From assembly GCF_024713945.1 (NCBI RefSeq), contig NC_134681.1, positions 868,001-932,000 of the forward strand: DNA of 64,000 nucleotides. The letters are read 5' to 3'. A program made the translations under genes and the position numbers. Source of the stretch: Dermatophagoides farinae (taxonomy: Eukaryota; Arthropoda; Arachnida; Sarcoptiformes; Pyroglyphidae). Every line of letters starts with the position of its first letter. The stretch's first letter is position 1. Positions 40,826 to 52,664 of the stretch are shown here, in pieces. The notes beneath the pieces are model-generated. The model saw only the letters and a list, made by a program, of their open reading frames with translations, was not told the origin of the DNA and ran no database searches.

Positions 40826-42149
40826 ACCACATTTTCTATCTATAAATCTTTGGTAAAAAAAAAATAACCATGATAAAACAACGAGAGCAAAAAAAAAAAA
40901 TAAATTTCTTTTGGGCGCGGTATAACTTATGGCAAAAAAAGGGGCTAGTATTTTGTTCATATACACACAGTGGTCATCATTATTATCGTTGTTGTTTCAA
41001 ATTTAAAAAAAAAATTGAAATGCAATGAAATTAATACAGAACAAACAATTGTGAACAAAAACAAACTGTGTGTGTGTGTGTGTTTGTTTTGTTTAACAAT
41101 ATTAATCATTATCATCATCTAGAATCGATTCTTTTTTTTTTGTTCAAAAATGAATGATTGGAATACAGAAAAAAAAATTTTTTTTTGAAAGAATCTAAAT
41201 GAAAATTAATGCCACCTGTTGATGTTCATTTAAAATTATCAAAATATTAGGATCATATCGATTGTTTTCGATTCTTCGATTTATTGATGATATTTAAATG
41301 ATATTTTCTCCTGTCATTTCCGGTGTCAAATTAATTTTTTTTTATTGTTCTTTACTACACATTTACACACACGTACACACTCAATCATTACACACTGGCT
41401 AATAAATATTTAAAACAAAAAATCATTACAATTTTGATCGTTTGGGAAAGTCCAAATTGTCTGTCTTCCTGTACAAACAAGAACAAAAATACGTCGATTA
41501 TCGTAAATGTAATGAAACTAGAAAAAAAAACAAAAAACAAAACGATTGGGAGGAGGAAAAGGAAAAACACACACAGAAATTCATTTGAAATTATAATTAA
41601 GAACTATAATTTATCAGCACATTATTTTGTTTTGCTTTGCATATAAATTATCGATAAAAAAAATTTTTTTTTTTCCTGTTAATAGTTTCGTTACATTTTG
41701 TTTATATATATTATTTATTATCGATTAGGTGTAGATCAAACGAACAAAGTTATAGGTAAACAACATCTTATGAAAAAAAAATGATAATGAATCGATCAAT
41801 CAAATTGTTTAATATGATGATGATGATAATGATTGTAATGATTTTGAATTTATTTGAAAATACAAACATTACTTATATTATAAGGTTGATCATTTATAAA
41901 TTGTTGTTTATCATCATAATAAAGTAATAATCATTTTTGTGCGTGTGTGTGAATGTGTGTGTGTGTGTTCAATGAATTTTAAATGAGTTACGAGAGTGAG
42001 AAAATTATTGATTCAATGGATGGAAAATACGAATATTTATGAATATCATCCAATAATAAAATAAACATAATCGATTCAAAGAAACGGGAAATATAATAAT
42101 TTAATTGTTCAAAAATATTCGCCATCGGATATCCATCGATTTTTGCACT
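35641..42149. other. Gene-poor interval of about 6.5 kb
   Basis: No gene is supported. It holds a CA-then-GA compound microsatellite at 38211-38266, CA tracts near 39007-39037 and 40795-40823, a TG tract near 41068-41082, A runs near 39238-39260 and many ATC/GAT arrays. The segment about 39740-41000 is less repetitive than its surroundings and includes a 136-codon plus-strand open frame (40065-40475). That frame begins at TTG, lacks splice or family support, and is not called as a gene. The afadin promoter should lie just right of 35640. Confidence 0.55.
38211..38266. repeat. Compound CA-GA microsatellite
   Basis: About 33 bp of CA dinucleotides switch directly to about 20 bp of GA dinucleotides. 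Confidence 0.9.
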
Positions 42150-43225
42150 TTATACTTCAATCGATTCATCATTCTGTCCATTACGATATTTGGCTGGCAA
42201 AACACATCGTCCTTTTTGGCAAAACTATTATTATGATGGACAATGGATAAATGGGACAATAACAACAACAACAACAACAACAACAAAAAAAATGAAAACG
42301 ATAATTAATTAGTCTCTTAACAATGAATGAAAATGAAAATAAGGATCATAAATCTGTCGTTTTAATTACTAAAATCAAAAACGTATGTCAACAAGTTGAA
42401 AACAACTCAAAAAAAATTGACATATGTTGTTTTTTTAATAATAAAATTAAAGAATATTCTACCAAAAAAAGTATAACAATTTGTCATCGTCATCAAAAAC
42501 AAGGCACCCATATTAGCAATAACAACGAGAAAAAAAATATGAAAATCCGTCTAGAATACAATTGTATGTGTTCTCTGTCATTGTGGTGACGGATGTTTGT
42601 TTGTAGTTTTTTTCTTGGTTTCAAGAAAAAACGACAAACATATGGTCATATTTTTTTTCTGCTGCATTGCTTATGGTATGAAGAATATCAACAAAAAAAA
42701 AATTTGATAAGACAATTGGCGACAATTGTCAGAAATGAAATGAAATAATTTTTTTTCATATCTAACTAATTTATGATTCATAATTCATGATGATGAAATG
42801 TATATACTTACTCTTGGATTAGCTCCACTTGCACATTGTACATCATCTGGTGTATAAATATCTTCCATATCTTTTTGATTACCACGGAATATAATACGAC
42901 AAGATGTCATACATGGTGCACCATCCAATCCTCGCTATATTTGAAGGAAATAATAAATTTACAAAAAAAAATAATCATGAATAATCTAGCTGTGAGAAAA
43001 AAAAACGAATAAATTCCCACTTACATTTATAGCAACAACACGTGCACGATCATCTTTATATGTACGTTTCACTTCATTAACATGTTCAGACCATTTAACA
43101 CGACAAGCATTATGTTCAACAGGTGTTGGATTACGGCCAATAGCCAATGACCAACCGACAAACATGGTAATGATTGTCACCATGGTGATAAACATAATTG
43201 ATGTTGATGAAAATGATTTTGCCAT
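42150..43225 (-). CDS. Small secreted six-cysteine protein, uncharacterised
   Basis: Three exons fit: 43025-43225, 42812-42934 and 42150-42224. All join in phase 0 with GTAAGT-type donors and give 132 aa. The first about 30 residues are a signal peptide (hydrophobic core IMFITMVTIITMFVGWSLAIG). The mature part of about 100 residues has exactly six cysteines (HNACRV, APCMTSC, VQCASG, FCQKGRCV) and no membrane segment, so a disulfide-bonded secreted protein is expected. The closing pattern DGAPC ... C ... FCQKGRCV loosely recalls cysteine-rich tick salivary peptides and the ADAMTS cysteine-rich fold, but the match is too short to name a family. The last exon (25 codons with stop) is too short to be found by ORF length. 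Intron 2 is 587 bp. The gene lies tail-to-head with the next minus-strand gene at 43978. Confidence 0.75.
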
Positions 43226-43977
43226 TTTTTTTCACTCTCTTTCTCTCTCTATCTCTATCTGTCTCTCAAAATAATATGCTTTCACTTTTTTTTTATTTTG
43301 CTTGTGAACGAAAACAAAACAAAAAAAAAAAGAAAATTTTAAAATTCACAAATACACAATGTTTACGATATGAATGATATAATACGAATGATAACTCATC
43401 AATTGATCAACGATGGCTATTTATGGATGAAATTAAATCCGGAAGATTATTTTCAACTTTGAAACTAGATTATAATTATTTTACCATTATATCTATAATG
43501 GTGATTGGGGGGTATTTGTTAGCCATATATATTAATAATAATAGCAGCCCCATTCGGAAATCGGATCAACAAATTTTCCTATTTCCGTTAGTGGAAAAAA
43601 ATGTAGGGTAAATTATTAATAGGAAAAAAAACCGTTAGGTTTTTTTTTTGTTTGCACCAGTTTTTTCTTCTCACTAGTATTTTTTTTCACATTCATTTTA
43701 TTTCATTTAAAATAATGATATGATATGATTTGATTTGGCAACAAATGAAAAAGTGAAAATAATTTTTTTGTTTTGTTGTTTTTTTTTATTTTAATAAAAT
43801 ACATAATTATATAAACTGACTGACTGAACTAGAACTATGTACTCTATAGATATTGAGTGGTTGGCCCAAAACAAAAAAACAAAAAAAAACAAAAAACAAA
43901 ATAAAATGAAAAATACATTTTTACACATTTTACACAAATGAATGAACAACAACATATGATTTTCCACATCATCATTA
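43226..43977. other. Spacer with a short plus-strand open frame
   Basis: Positions 43423-43611 are open on the plus strand from an ATG for 62 codons, with one predicted membrane helix (YFTIISIMVIGGYLLAIYI). A 31-codon frame from 43374 overlaps its start. The region is less repetitive than most spacers here. I do not match it to a known small membrane protein, so it is noted but not called as a gene. A minus-strand polyadenylation signal (TTTATT on the plus strand) at 43785-43790 suits the gene ending at 43978. Confidence 0.35.
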
Positions 43978-45000
43978 TTATGATGATGATGATGATGATG
44001 ATGATAATGAACATTCATCAACTGAATCGGTCATCGTCCACCATGTATCTGGATAATGATATTTTTGTATCTCTAAACCTTCACGTGGTACATTAACAAA
44101 TAATGATGGTAAATATTCTAATTTCGGTAATTGTCCCATTGTTGATTGTCTGGATTTCTGTTGTTGTTGTTGTTGTTGTTGTCGATCATTTTTGTTTGAA
44201 GAATTTGTGATTACTTGATCATCATCATTATTATCGATTAAATTGGTTGGAAAACAATGTAATTGTTTACACATTGTCGATGGTAATAGTCTACTACGCC
44301 AACCAATACGACGATACATATCTTCTTGTGAATCTTTTTCAAACACATGTATTCGTGCATGTATCGTGAATAGAATTGGATGTAATTCTTCTTCATCGAT
44401 TTTTTTCTCTCGAATACCATCGGCATCTAAATCTCTTGGTATAGTCATATCAATTAATCGTGTTGTTGGTTTTAATACATAAATACCATCTGAATGTATA
44501 TAATGTAATTGTATACCATTATTACGAAAACGTCGTTCAATAATAGATTCATCATGACGTTGTAGATCTTCATTCAATATGCATAGATTAAAACAAGCAT
44601 CGGTTATTTTCAATCGAATTTTTGATCCATTTTTATGTTTATGATCACCATTTGCTCTTTTCAATGTTGACCATAATGTTTCATAGCAAAGAAAATATGT
44701 TACTTCAAGCATATCAAATGTATTAATGATTCGTCGTACGAATGTTTCAAATACAAGCATTGCCAATGGATTCATAGATTCACATTTATTCATATTGGTC
44801 AATAATTCTAATTGTGAATCATAGCTATCATGATTACTTATGAATGGTGAAAATAACAATTGATAAAGAACATAGATTAAACCGATTGTTATGATTAGAA
44901 TCAAAATCGAATGTTTTGGATGAAATAGAATATTCAAACGAACACGACGTACAAAACGTTTGGTTTGTGGGCCATTAAACCAACGCCAATTTCGAAGCAT
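43978..45000 (-). CDS. Type II membrane protein, LicD/fukutin-like layout
   Basis: A single exon encodes 340 aa. A short basic N-terminus precedes one membrane helix at about residues 31-50 (SILILIITIGLIYVLYQLLF), the Golgi type II arrangement. The lumenal part follows the order seen in fukutin and other LicD-type transferases. A segment like the family's opening helix and strand is present (ETFVRRIINTFDMLEVTYFL, compare the LNKLGVPFWLS part of fukutin). A strand follows where the metal-binding acidic motif should lie (KITDACFNLCIL). Near the C-terminus comes a closing motif (LFVNVPREGLEIQKYHYPDTWW, compare VHVPCETLEYIEANYGKTW). LicD-family proteins transfer phosphate-linked groups such as ribitol phosphate to glycans. 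Only one aspartate of the expected DxD is visible, so activity is doubtful. The tail has Gln and Ser runs. The family call is by eye and moderate. Confidence 0.6.
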   Translation of the reverse strand: MLRNWRWFNGPQTKRFVRRVRLNILFHPKHSILILIITIGLIYVLYQLLFSPFISNHDSYDSQLELLTNMNKCESMNPLAMLVFETFVRRIINTFDMLEVTYFLCYETLWSTLKRANGDHKHKNGSKIRLKITDACFNLCILNEDLQRHDESIIERRFRNNGIQLHYIHSDGIYVLKPTTRLIDMTIPRDLDADGIREKKIDEEELHPILFTIHARIHVFEKDSQEDMYRRIGWRSRLLPSTMCKQLHCFPTNLIDNNDDDQVITNSSNKNDRQQQQQQQQKSRQSTMGQLPKLEYLPSLFVNVPREGLEIQKYHYPDTWWTMTDSVDECSLSSSSSSSS

Positions 45001-45548
45001 ATTTCATATGAATGTGGACAACGTTTATGATTCAATGTTATTTAAATATATATTGACTGGATAAATCGAAATTCTTCGTGAAAAAAAAAAACAATTTTTT
45101 TCTAGTTGAAAACGGACAACACTTGAACAATACTGTGTGATGATAATAATGATGATGACGGCATAAGTAGAACAGATAAGGATGGACAAGAAGAGAAAAT
45201 ATCACAGATTTGTGGATGGAAAATTCTTTATTTTTTTTTGTTTATATTCGTAAAATTCTATGAAACAAATTCAATGAGCCATATATATCGATCGATCAAT
45301 GAATAGAATCAGAGAGACAAAATTTCATCAACATATATCGGCTATTTCGATTCATTTATGAATCAATGTATCATAATAGTGGTAGTATATGTGATTTGCT
45401 CGTAAAATTATTAAAAAATATTGTTGTTGTTGTCATAAATTGTGATGGTAATTTGATTCTTGATTATCCAAATTGAAAATAATTGATGTTATTAATTATT
45501 AATCATATGTTTAATAATTACAGTGAAACAACAATCTAATAATATCGA
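45001..45548. promoter_or_regulatory. Divergent promoter region
   Basis: About 550 bp separate two head-to-head starts (45000 minus and 45549 plus), so both promoters must lie here. An acceptor-like ATTACAG just before 45523 suggests a 5' untranslated exon for the plus gene. No clear TATA box was identified. Confidence 0.5.
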
Positions 45549-46238
45549 ATGGATCAACAATCCATTAGTAGCTCAACAATGATGGGAAAAAAGCCAAAAT
45601 ATCCTGATCCTAATCTTGTCGATGAATATGTCACTGCTGCAATACAACAACGTTATGATATCGATGATGAACCATCGCGTGGTAATGAAGGTGATGATGA
45701 AGATGATGACGACGACGATGATGATGTTGTACGTAATGAAGTTGATGATGAAGTTGACGATGATGATGATGATGATGAAGTAGTCGTCGACGAAGATCCA
45801 AGTTCAAGTTTGGCCACAGGTTCAGGAATGATTAACCATGGACTAGCTGATCCAATAATCGGTATTATTGATCATGATTTCAATCAATCATTAGCACGAC
45901 AACGTATATCGGCAATACAGAGTCGTATGAAAAATTTTGAAACAATATTAACACATCTTAAATGTCAATTAAATAATATGCATAAACATGATAATGAAAT
46001 GCTTAAAAAAGTGGTCACTTTAAACGATGAGATTGCTGAATTAAATCTATTAGAAAGTTATGAATCATCGAAATTAACATCAACAACAAATTCTATTAAT
46101 AATCATCATCAAACGGAAAATTTTTCCGATTTAGTTCTTGCTGCCGCTGAATATGGCCATCATCAACAACATTCACATCATCATTCAATAGATTCATCAT
46201 CATCATCATATCATATGATGAAAAATACTAATTACTAG
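45549..46238 (+). CDS. Acidic coiled-coil protein, uncharacterised
   Basis: One exon encodes 229 aa. The N-terminus (KKPKYPDPNLVDEYVTAAIQ) looks ordered. A very acidic Asp/Glu stretch follows at about residues 48-80. A helical segment at about 110-175 (ARQRISAIQSRMKNFETILT, then HDNEMLKKVVTLNDEIAELN) has the heptad spacing of a coiled coil. The C-terminus is Ser/His-rich and probably disordered. There is no signal peptide or membrane helix, so it is probably intracellular. The combination is that of a small scaffold or adaptor, but I do not recognise a family and do not assign a function. It is convergent with REPS, whose stop is about 800 bp downstream. Confidence 0.65.
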   Translation: MDQQSISSSTMMGKKPKYPDPNLVDEYVTAAIQQRYDIDDEPSRGNEGDDEDDDDDDDDVVRNEVDDEVDDDDDDDEVVVDEDPSSSLATGSGMINHGLADPIIGIIDHDFNQSLARQRISAIQSRMKNFETILTHLKCQLNNMHKHDNEMLKKVVTLNDEIAELNLLESYESSKLTSTTNSINNHHQTENFSDLVLAAAEYGHHQQHSHHHSIDSSSSSYHMMKNTNY

Positions 46239-47034
46239 AACAAAAACAAAATTTCTAATCAATCAATCAATCAATAATCAAGTACAAAACAATTGTATTG
46301 AATAGAATTTTCAATTTGGATAGGCTAATTGATATTGAATTATTCGATTCCTTCATTCTCAACAAACACTTTTCCAATTTTTTTTTTGTTTTGTTTCACT
46401 CAACAATAATTGTGATTTGATACCTCAGAAAAAAATTATCATCATCATCATTATCATCATTATTCACAACTTCCATATAATAATAATTATATATCAGGTA
46501 TACAGTTGAATAAATTTTTTCTTGCATTTTGTATCAAAATTTTTTTTTTGTTGAAAAAAATGATATAAATAAATATATTTATTATAGATCAATAAAAATA
46601 AATCAATTTTTTGTTTTCATTCTTTCAATCGATGGTTTGTTTGTTTGTTTGTTGCATTTGTTTGTCCACCCCATTGCATATACACAAATCAATCGATTAA
46701 TCAATCAATCAATCAATAATAAAAAATAAAATATTTAAAAAAAAAATAATAAAAATAAAGTAGGAAAAAAAATTTCAAATCAAAAACATTAATATTTTGT
46801 AATGCAAAATGAGAGAAAGAGAGAGAGACAGAGACAGACAGTTGAGAAAATGAGGTGTGTTGGATATATATTATATTATATATATAAGTTTTTAGTTTCA
46901 CTCAAAGTATTTTTTTTTCTTGGTGAAAGAAAGACCATATAATAGAGTTTGTGACCAATGAATTTGAAATTATTTATGAAAGAGCAAGTAATCTTGTTTC
47001 TTCTTCTTCATTTTTAACAAGCAGAAACAATATT
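46239..47034. other. Convergent spacer
   Basis: About 800 bp between two convergent genes, probably both 3' untranslated regions. It is A+T-rich with TCAA arrays near 46259-46274 and 46695-46715 and a GA-rich tract near 46812-46830. No gene seen. Confidence 0.5.
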
Positions 47035-49083
47035 TCATTGTTGTTGTTGTTGTTGTTGTCTGGATGAATATTGTTTAATCAAATGATTTACAATTTTAAT
47101 CATAGCGGATAAATCTATTGATAATTCTTGATTTGTACGCTGTAAACGTTGATTTGATTCATTCAAAATACGAATCGATTGTTGTAATTCATCAATTTTT
47201 GTTACATTTCTATGATATGATATGATATGGAATGAAATGAAATGTGAAAAGGATTAAAATGTTTGTTTATGTTTAAATATTTATATATAAAACTTACTCA
47301 AATGGTATCACAGTAATACCATTATTATCTGATGATGATGATGATGATGTAACGGATTGTTGTTCGAATCGATTTTCAATCATACGAACATGATCAATAA
47401 TTTGTTTCAATGATTGTATGCCATTTGAATCTATATTTCATTTTGAAAATTATAATTAATTTTATTATTATAAATTGTTTGTGGTTGACAGACCTGTTCC
47501 TGTTGTGGTTGTGGTTGGTAACAAAGTGTTACGAGTAAAAAATTCATTCGGTGAATTCGGTTTATTATTTGAACGATGATGATTGATAATTTTGAATGGA
47601 GAAAATTGTTCACGACATGAATCAATTGATTTTGATGATGTAAACGAATCATTCAATGATGATCGTTTACTATCATCATTATTGTTATTATTATTATTAG
47701 TTTGATTTGAATCCATTACAATACAATGTTCTAAATCGAACAATGCCGGTGATGATGGTGATACACGTAATGGTACTGGATGACGAATATTTGGATTAGT
47801 AGCAATAACATCAATTATATTGTAATCAAAATTTGCTAATTTTGCTGGTGATGTATTATTATTGGATACGATATTATTATCAATACTACTATTATTATTA
47901 TTCTGTTTGATTGTTGACATGTTTGGTGAATCATTAGTGAATCGTGTCCAATTTTGACTATGTCTTCGTTGACAAGATGATGATGTATCGTTTTTTATTG
48001 GAAAGCTATCACCACCACCACCACCACTAGTACCATTTTCAGTATTCATCATTTTATTATTATTATTGGAATGTTGTCTACTTCCACTACTAATTGATCG
48101 AACAATACCAATAGGCTGTTTTTGTGCATTATTCACCATTGAAAATGTTGTTGATGTTGATGTTGATGTTAACATCATTAATCGTCGATATGCTTTTCGT
48201 AATGGTAATGGAAGTTGTATAGGTAATTCTACTTTATTACGTCTAAGTACAACCAAATGCATGGCTACACAGAATTCAGCATATGATAGACCACCATCTT
48301 CATCGATATCGGATAATTTCCATATATGTGATAAATCTTTAATATTGAGACCGGATTTTTCAAAAAATATTTTTGCAACATTAGCCTTTATTGTACCGGT
48401 GATACAATTTCCTTGTAATAATTTAAATTGTTTAGTATAATATGATTGTTGTTCCTTGGTTATGGACCAAAGATCCAATGAACATGAATCAATATCATCA
48501 TCAATATCGAGTCGATCTAAATCTTAATAGATTAATAGAAAAAAAATATATATATTAATTACAAATTTTGTTTTGTTTTGTTTTGTCAATATCATCATAC
48601 CAATGCTATCCATAGTGAATTGGCCATAGCTATTCTGTTCGGGCAATGATGTTGTTGACAAAGTTTTTATTGTTGATTTAGCTGCAGCAGTCTGTTGATG
48701 ACTAACATTATCATTATCATTATTATTATTAAAATGATGATGGTTATTATTGTTGTTGCTTATATCCGGTGGATGAAAATTATCATTATTATTATTATTA
48801 TTAATCTTTGTACTTGTTGTTGTTGCCGTTGTTGATGATCCGGAAATTGTATGTACCCGTTTTAATTTCAACTTGGTTTTCGTTGATGCTGGTGGTGGCG
48901 GTGGCAATACTATTTTTTCTCTTTAAAAAAAATAAATAATGGCCATCATCATGATCATCGTCGTTAGAGAGAGGCGAAAAATAGGTGTAAAAAAAATTTT
49001 TCCAAGAAAAAAAATTTGCATATTTGAATTTTTTTGGTTTTGTTTTAGAATAATAATCCTACTTACTTATCAAAGTTGGACAT
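47035..49083 (-). CDS. REPS1: RalBP1-associated EH-domain protein (REPS)
   Basis: Five exons fit: 49067-49083 (17 nt), 48601-48920, 47494-48522, 47298-47430 and 47035-47209, giving 557 aa. The protein starts MSNFDKEKIVLPPPPP. One EH domain lies at about residues 130-220 (WSITKEQQSYYTKQFK, IWKLSDIDEDGGLSYAEF). It includes an intact EF-hand-type DIDEDGGLS loop and the LPLPLRKAY end like the second EH domain of vertebrate REPS1/2. EH domains bind NPF motifs; REPS couples Ral/RalBP1 to receptor endocytosis. The middle is Asn/Ser-rich with TSPAKL-type Pro motifs. The C-terminal about 90 residues form a coiled coil (QSIRILNESNQRLQRTNQEL), the place where REPS proteins bind RalBP1. Only one EH domain is present, against two in REPS1. 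The donor after exon 3 (GTCTGT) is weak, and the start exon is tiny but restores frame exactly. Confidence 0.85.
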
Positions 49084-49562
49084 TTTTTTTTGTCGTCAAT
49101 ACATCAGAACAAAAACAAAAAAAAATCACATTCGATATTACATATATAAATGATGATGATGATGATGAAAATATTTCAAATAATGAAACTTATTATCAGC
49201 CATAACTGTGACCAAATATTATTATGATGATGATGATGTCGTTATATGAGTGATTTGAGTGTGTGTGTTTGTGTGTATGTGTATGAATGTATGAGGATTT
49301 TTATTTATTTTTATTTTCTTTTTCCTCTTCTTCATTCATTCAACAAAATATCATCATCATCATCAGCATTTATGAAATATGGATAGAAAAAAAATGATGA
49401 CCAACATTATCATCGATGATGATGATGATGATGAACGTATTAATAATATATAGTGATGGATTGTTTTTGAATCAAATCAAAATTGATTGATATTTTAAGA
49501 TGGACGTTGTTGTTGTTGTTGTTGTTGGCCAATTCTTCATAGAATATCGAATATCGAGAAAT

Positions 49563-49604
<42 letters not shown>

Positions 49605-50536
49605 TTTTTAACAAAAAAAAGAATTTAGGATTATTATACAATCACATCACACATATATTGTTGTTGTATTCATTCAATCGTCATTATTATTATCGGTCAT
49701 ACACTCACACACACACACACACACACACACGGACATATATAATAATAATTTTTTTTTATATATGCCTACCTTTGACTATATAATACCTGGCTTAATCTTA
49801 TAGATTGCGTAGTATCATCATCATCATCATCATTCAGATATCATATTTATAGACAAACGAATACATATCAGACACACACACATACACAATAAAATCAGTA
49901 TAAAAAAAAAGTTGCCTGCATTATAATAATAATAATAATATAAGAAAGACTGGTTATATATTCAATTTGATTATTTATTGCCTGAAATAAAGAAACTTCA
50001 TCATCAACATCAACATCAACAACAACAACAAAAATATTGTGCAATAAGGTGAAAACACAAGAAAAAAAAGAAACGAAAGCCCAAAGAGAAACACAGAGAG
50101 ACAGAGAGACAGAGAAAGAGAGAGACTGAAAGAAAAATCCAGACCAAATATTAAATATACTCATCATCATCATCGTTATACTGTGTCATTGCATTTATGA
50201 ATAGTTTTGTTTTTTTTTACAATAAACATAAAAAATACTTGCATGCATGCAGGGTTTGTTGTTGTTGCTGTTGTTGTTGTTTTTTTTTTGAATCAAAAAT
50301 CTTTTTCATTTGATTCAATTCAATTATTAAAAATCTTGATTCTTTTCATCGATTGCACTTTTTTCTTTATCACATTCCAACAACTGTAAAAGTTTCCAAA
50401 AATTTCGAATATAACTTTTTTTTCGAAAAAAAACGTGTTTTCCTAACGATTCGATTGGACCAAACTTTTGTATTCATTCCAATTTTTTCAAACGAAAAAA
50501 AAAATTTGTCTTTTATTTTCATTACAGAATTGAATA
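49084..50536. promoter_or_regulatory. Divergent intergenic region with microsatellites
   Basis: About 1.45 kb between the head-to-head REPS and Mic19-like genes, so both promoters lie here. It holds GA at 49566-49599, CA at about 49706-49731, and TG, GAT and CAA arrays. An acceptor-like ATTACAG ends at 50527, followed by an in-frame stop before the Mic19-like ATG, which implies a 5' untranslated exon upstream. Confidence 0.5.
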
Positions 50537-51306
50537 ATGCGTGATCACGATACAATAACGGTATGTTGATTTTGTTTAATTTGTTTGCTGTTATCAAAAT
50601 TGTATACATGAATCGTTTGTGTCGTTTTTTTGTTGTTGTTGCTTCTGTGTTTAGATTTCTCCGGCTTTATTCGATTATTTATTAGCTAAAAATAATGCTA
50701 AAACTGCTAGCAGTGATAAAAAAATCACTGAAGGTGAACAACAAACGCCATCTGCAATTTTTAATGACAAAATTCCATCATCATCATCGAAACAATCGAA
50801 GGAAAAAATGTCCCCATCAGCTGAGAATTCCGATAGATCAAATCTAATGGCATTTCCAACATTTGATCCAAATTATATTATGGTCAATATAATAACATTG
50901 ATTGATTTGATTCATTTTTCATTAATATATTATTATTATTTTTTTTTCTTAGAGACATGCAGCATTTGATCCAAGTATTCTATTATATGGTATACGTGGT
51001 GAATATGAACGTAAATTTCAACAATATCAACAATTATGGCGACAAAAATGGGAAGAATTAGATCAATTAAATAAAGATTTACATCGAAAACATAGTGAAC
51101 ATTTACAAAAAGAAATAGATTGTTTGGAGAATCAATATTTTCGTGATCATTATATTCATATGGAAAAACCATGCCGTGTACATGAACAATCGGTTATTGA
51201 TTGTTATGGTAAAAATTATGGTCAACCATTATTATGTCGTCGTGAAGTGGAAAAATTTTCCAATTGTGTTGAAACAAATCGATTGAAATTATTGAAAGAA
51301 AAATGA
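50537..51306 (+). CDS. CHCHD3: MICOS subunit Mic19/Mic25-like CHCH protein
   Basis: Exons 50537-50560, 50655-50882 and 50953-51306 join in phase 0 to 201 aa, close to the about 227-235 of human CHCHD3/6. The C-terminus has a CHCH domain with twin CX9C motifs (CRVHEQSVIDC and CRREVEKFSNC), preceded by a long charged helix (KWEELDQLNKDLHRKHSEHL). This is the Mic19/25 layout. The N-terminal DTITISPALFDYLL parallels the ENITVVKGIRLSENV segment of Mic19. In the family the protein is imported into the intermembrane space, oxidised by Mia40, and holds Mic60 to the cristae junction. The start is the first ATG after an in-frame stop in the same exon. The middle is Ser/Lys-rich. The exon 2 donor reads GTCAAT, weaker than usual, but its length is an exact codon multiple. 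Confidence 0.8.
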
Positions 51307-52664
51307 AAATTGATTTGTATTCTGTATTTGAATTGAATTGTATTGTTTGTAATTTGTTTGTTTGGATAAAAAACAAAACAAAACCCAATATTTTTCGTAT
51401 ATTTATAGAATAATAATAGTACTGAGTATGTCCAATTCTGAATACATTTATTATTTCTATATGTTGATGATGTAATCATGATGCAATCAATTTGATCTAT
51501 ATATTTTTGACCGGAAAAAAATTTCCATTTTTTTTTGTCTCTTTCTCTCTCTCTCTTTCTATTCATTGTAATTGTCATGCCATGATCAGAAATTAGTTGC
51601 TTGTTTGTTTTTCGGATGATCATCAAATCAAATTATTATCATTATCAATTCAAATTTTTTTTAAGGCAGATAAAGAGAAAAAATGTCGCCATAATTCATT
51701 GATCATGTAATGATCTTTGATCTTTTCTGATTGCTTTTTTTTTGCTTCTTAATGATTATGGTGATGATGATGATGATGATAATATTGTACAAATACAATC
51801 AATTAGTGTATGTGAAAAAAAAAAATCAAAATGACCTTCGATTTGACATTAAAGCAAAAAATCCGTTCTATTTAACAGTTCAATTATATTTAATTAACTT
51901 TTCACCAGAAAAAGATTTTGACCAAAAAACAAACATTTTGTGAAATTGTAAAATTTTTTCTTATTCATCATATAATGTACTCCAATTTTCATTTCTTCAC
52001 GTATCTATAGATAAAAATCATGATCAACATTTCAGCTTATTATTAAACTATTAATAATATAATATAGAAACCGAAATGGAAATCACCCAGATACCAAAAA
52101 AATAAACATAATCAACAACAACAACAAGAACCAACCAACCAACCAACCACCACCACCACCACCACCACTGAATTTATATATCTAAAAGCAATACGAATAT
52201 ATATCATATATAGCGAATAGCATAGCATATATGAAAACGAGAAATTCAACTTGTTCTAAAAGCCAAATTGTTAGCAGTTGTGTATATATGAAGAAAAAAA
52301 AAACTTGTCTAGGTTGACATTGAAACATCCTTATTCACTATTTTTCATCTCTCTCCCTCAATATTATCAACAATCTTTTTTTTTGTTGTTATTTTTTTCT
52401 ATAGGAGAAAGTATTCGCTTGTTTATTATATGTGTATGTTTGAACAAAAACCTCACATCATCCATAAGTTTCATTGCATTTGATTGCATAGCATCGTATC
52501 GTACGGCTCGAAATTTACCTTTAATCTTCCTCTAATAACTAATTCGTATGTACCGAATTTTTTTCTTTGCTTTTGATTATATAATGATAATTTCATTTTA
52601 TTTTTTTTTAATTTTCCTTTTTATGTCAAGTTTTTAAACAACAACAAAATAAAACCCGATCATA
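51307..52664. other. Intergenic region upstream of aldolase
   Basis: About 1.36 kb of A+T-rich spacer. It contains a CCA/CCAA array near 52132-52170 and a TA-rich segment near 52195-52235 that may belong to the aldolase promoter. Acceptor-like sites near 52404 and 52630 suggest 5' untranslated exons, but these are not certain. No coding gene seen. Confidence 0.45.

Noticed and set aside
42323-42589. 88-codon plus-strand open frame inside intron 2 of the small secreted protein gene
   Set aside because: It is Lys/Asn-rich as expected by chance in A-rich sequence, antisense to a supported gene, and has no domain.
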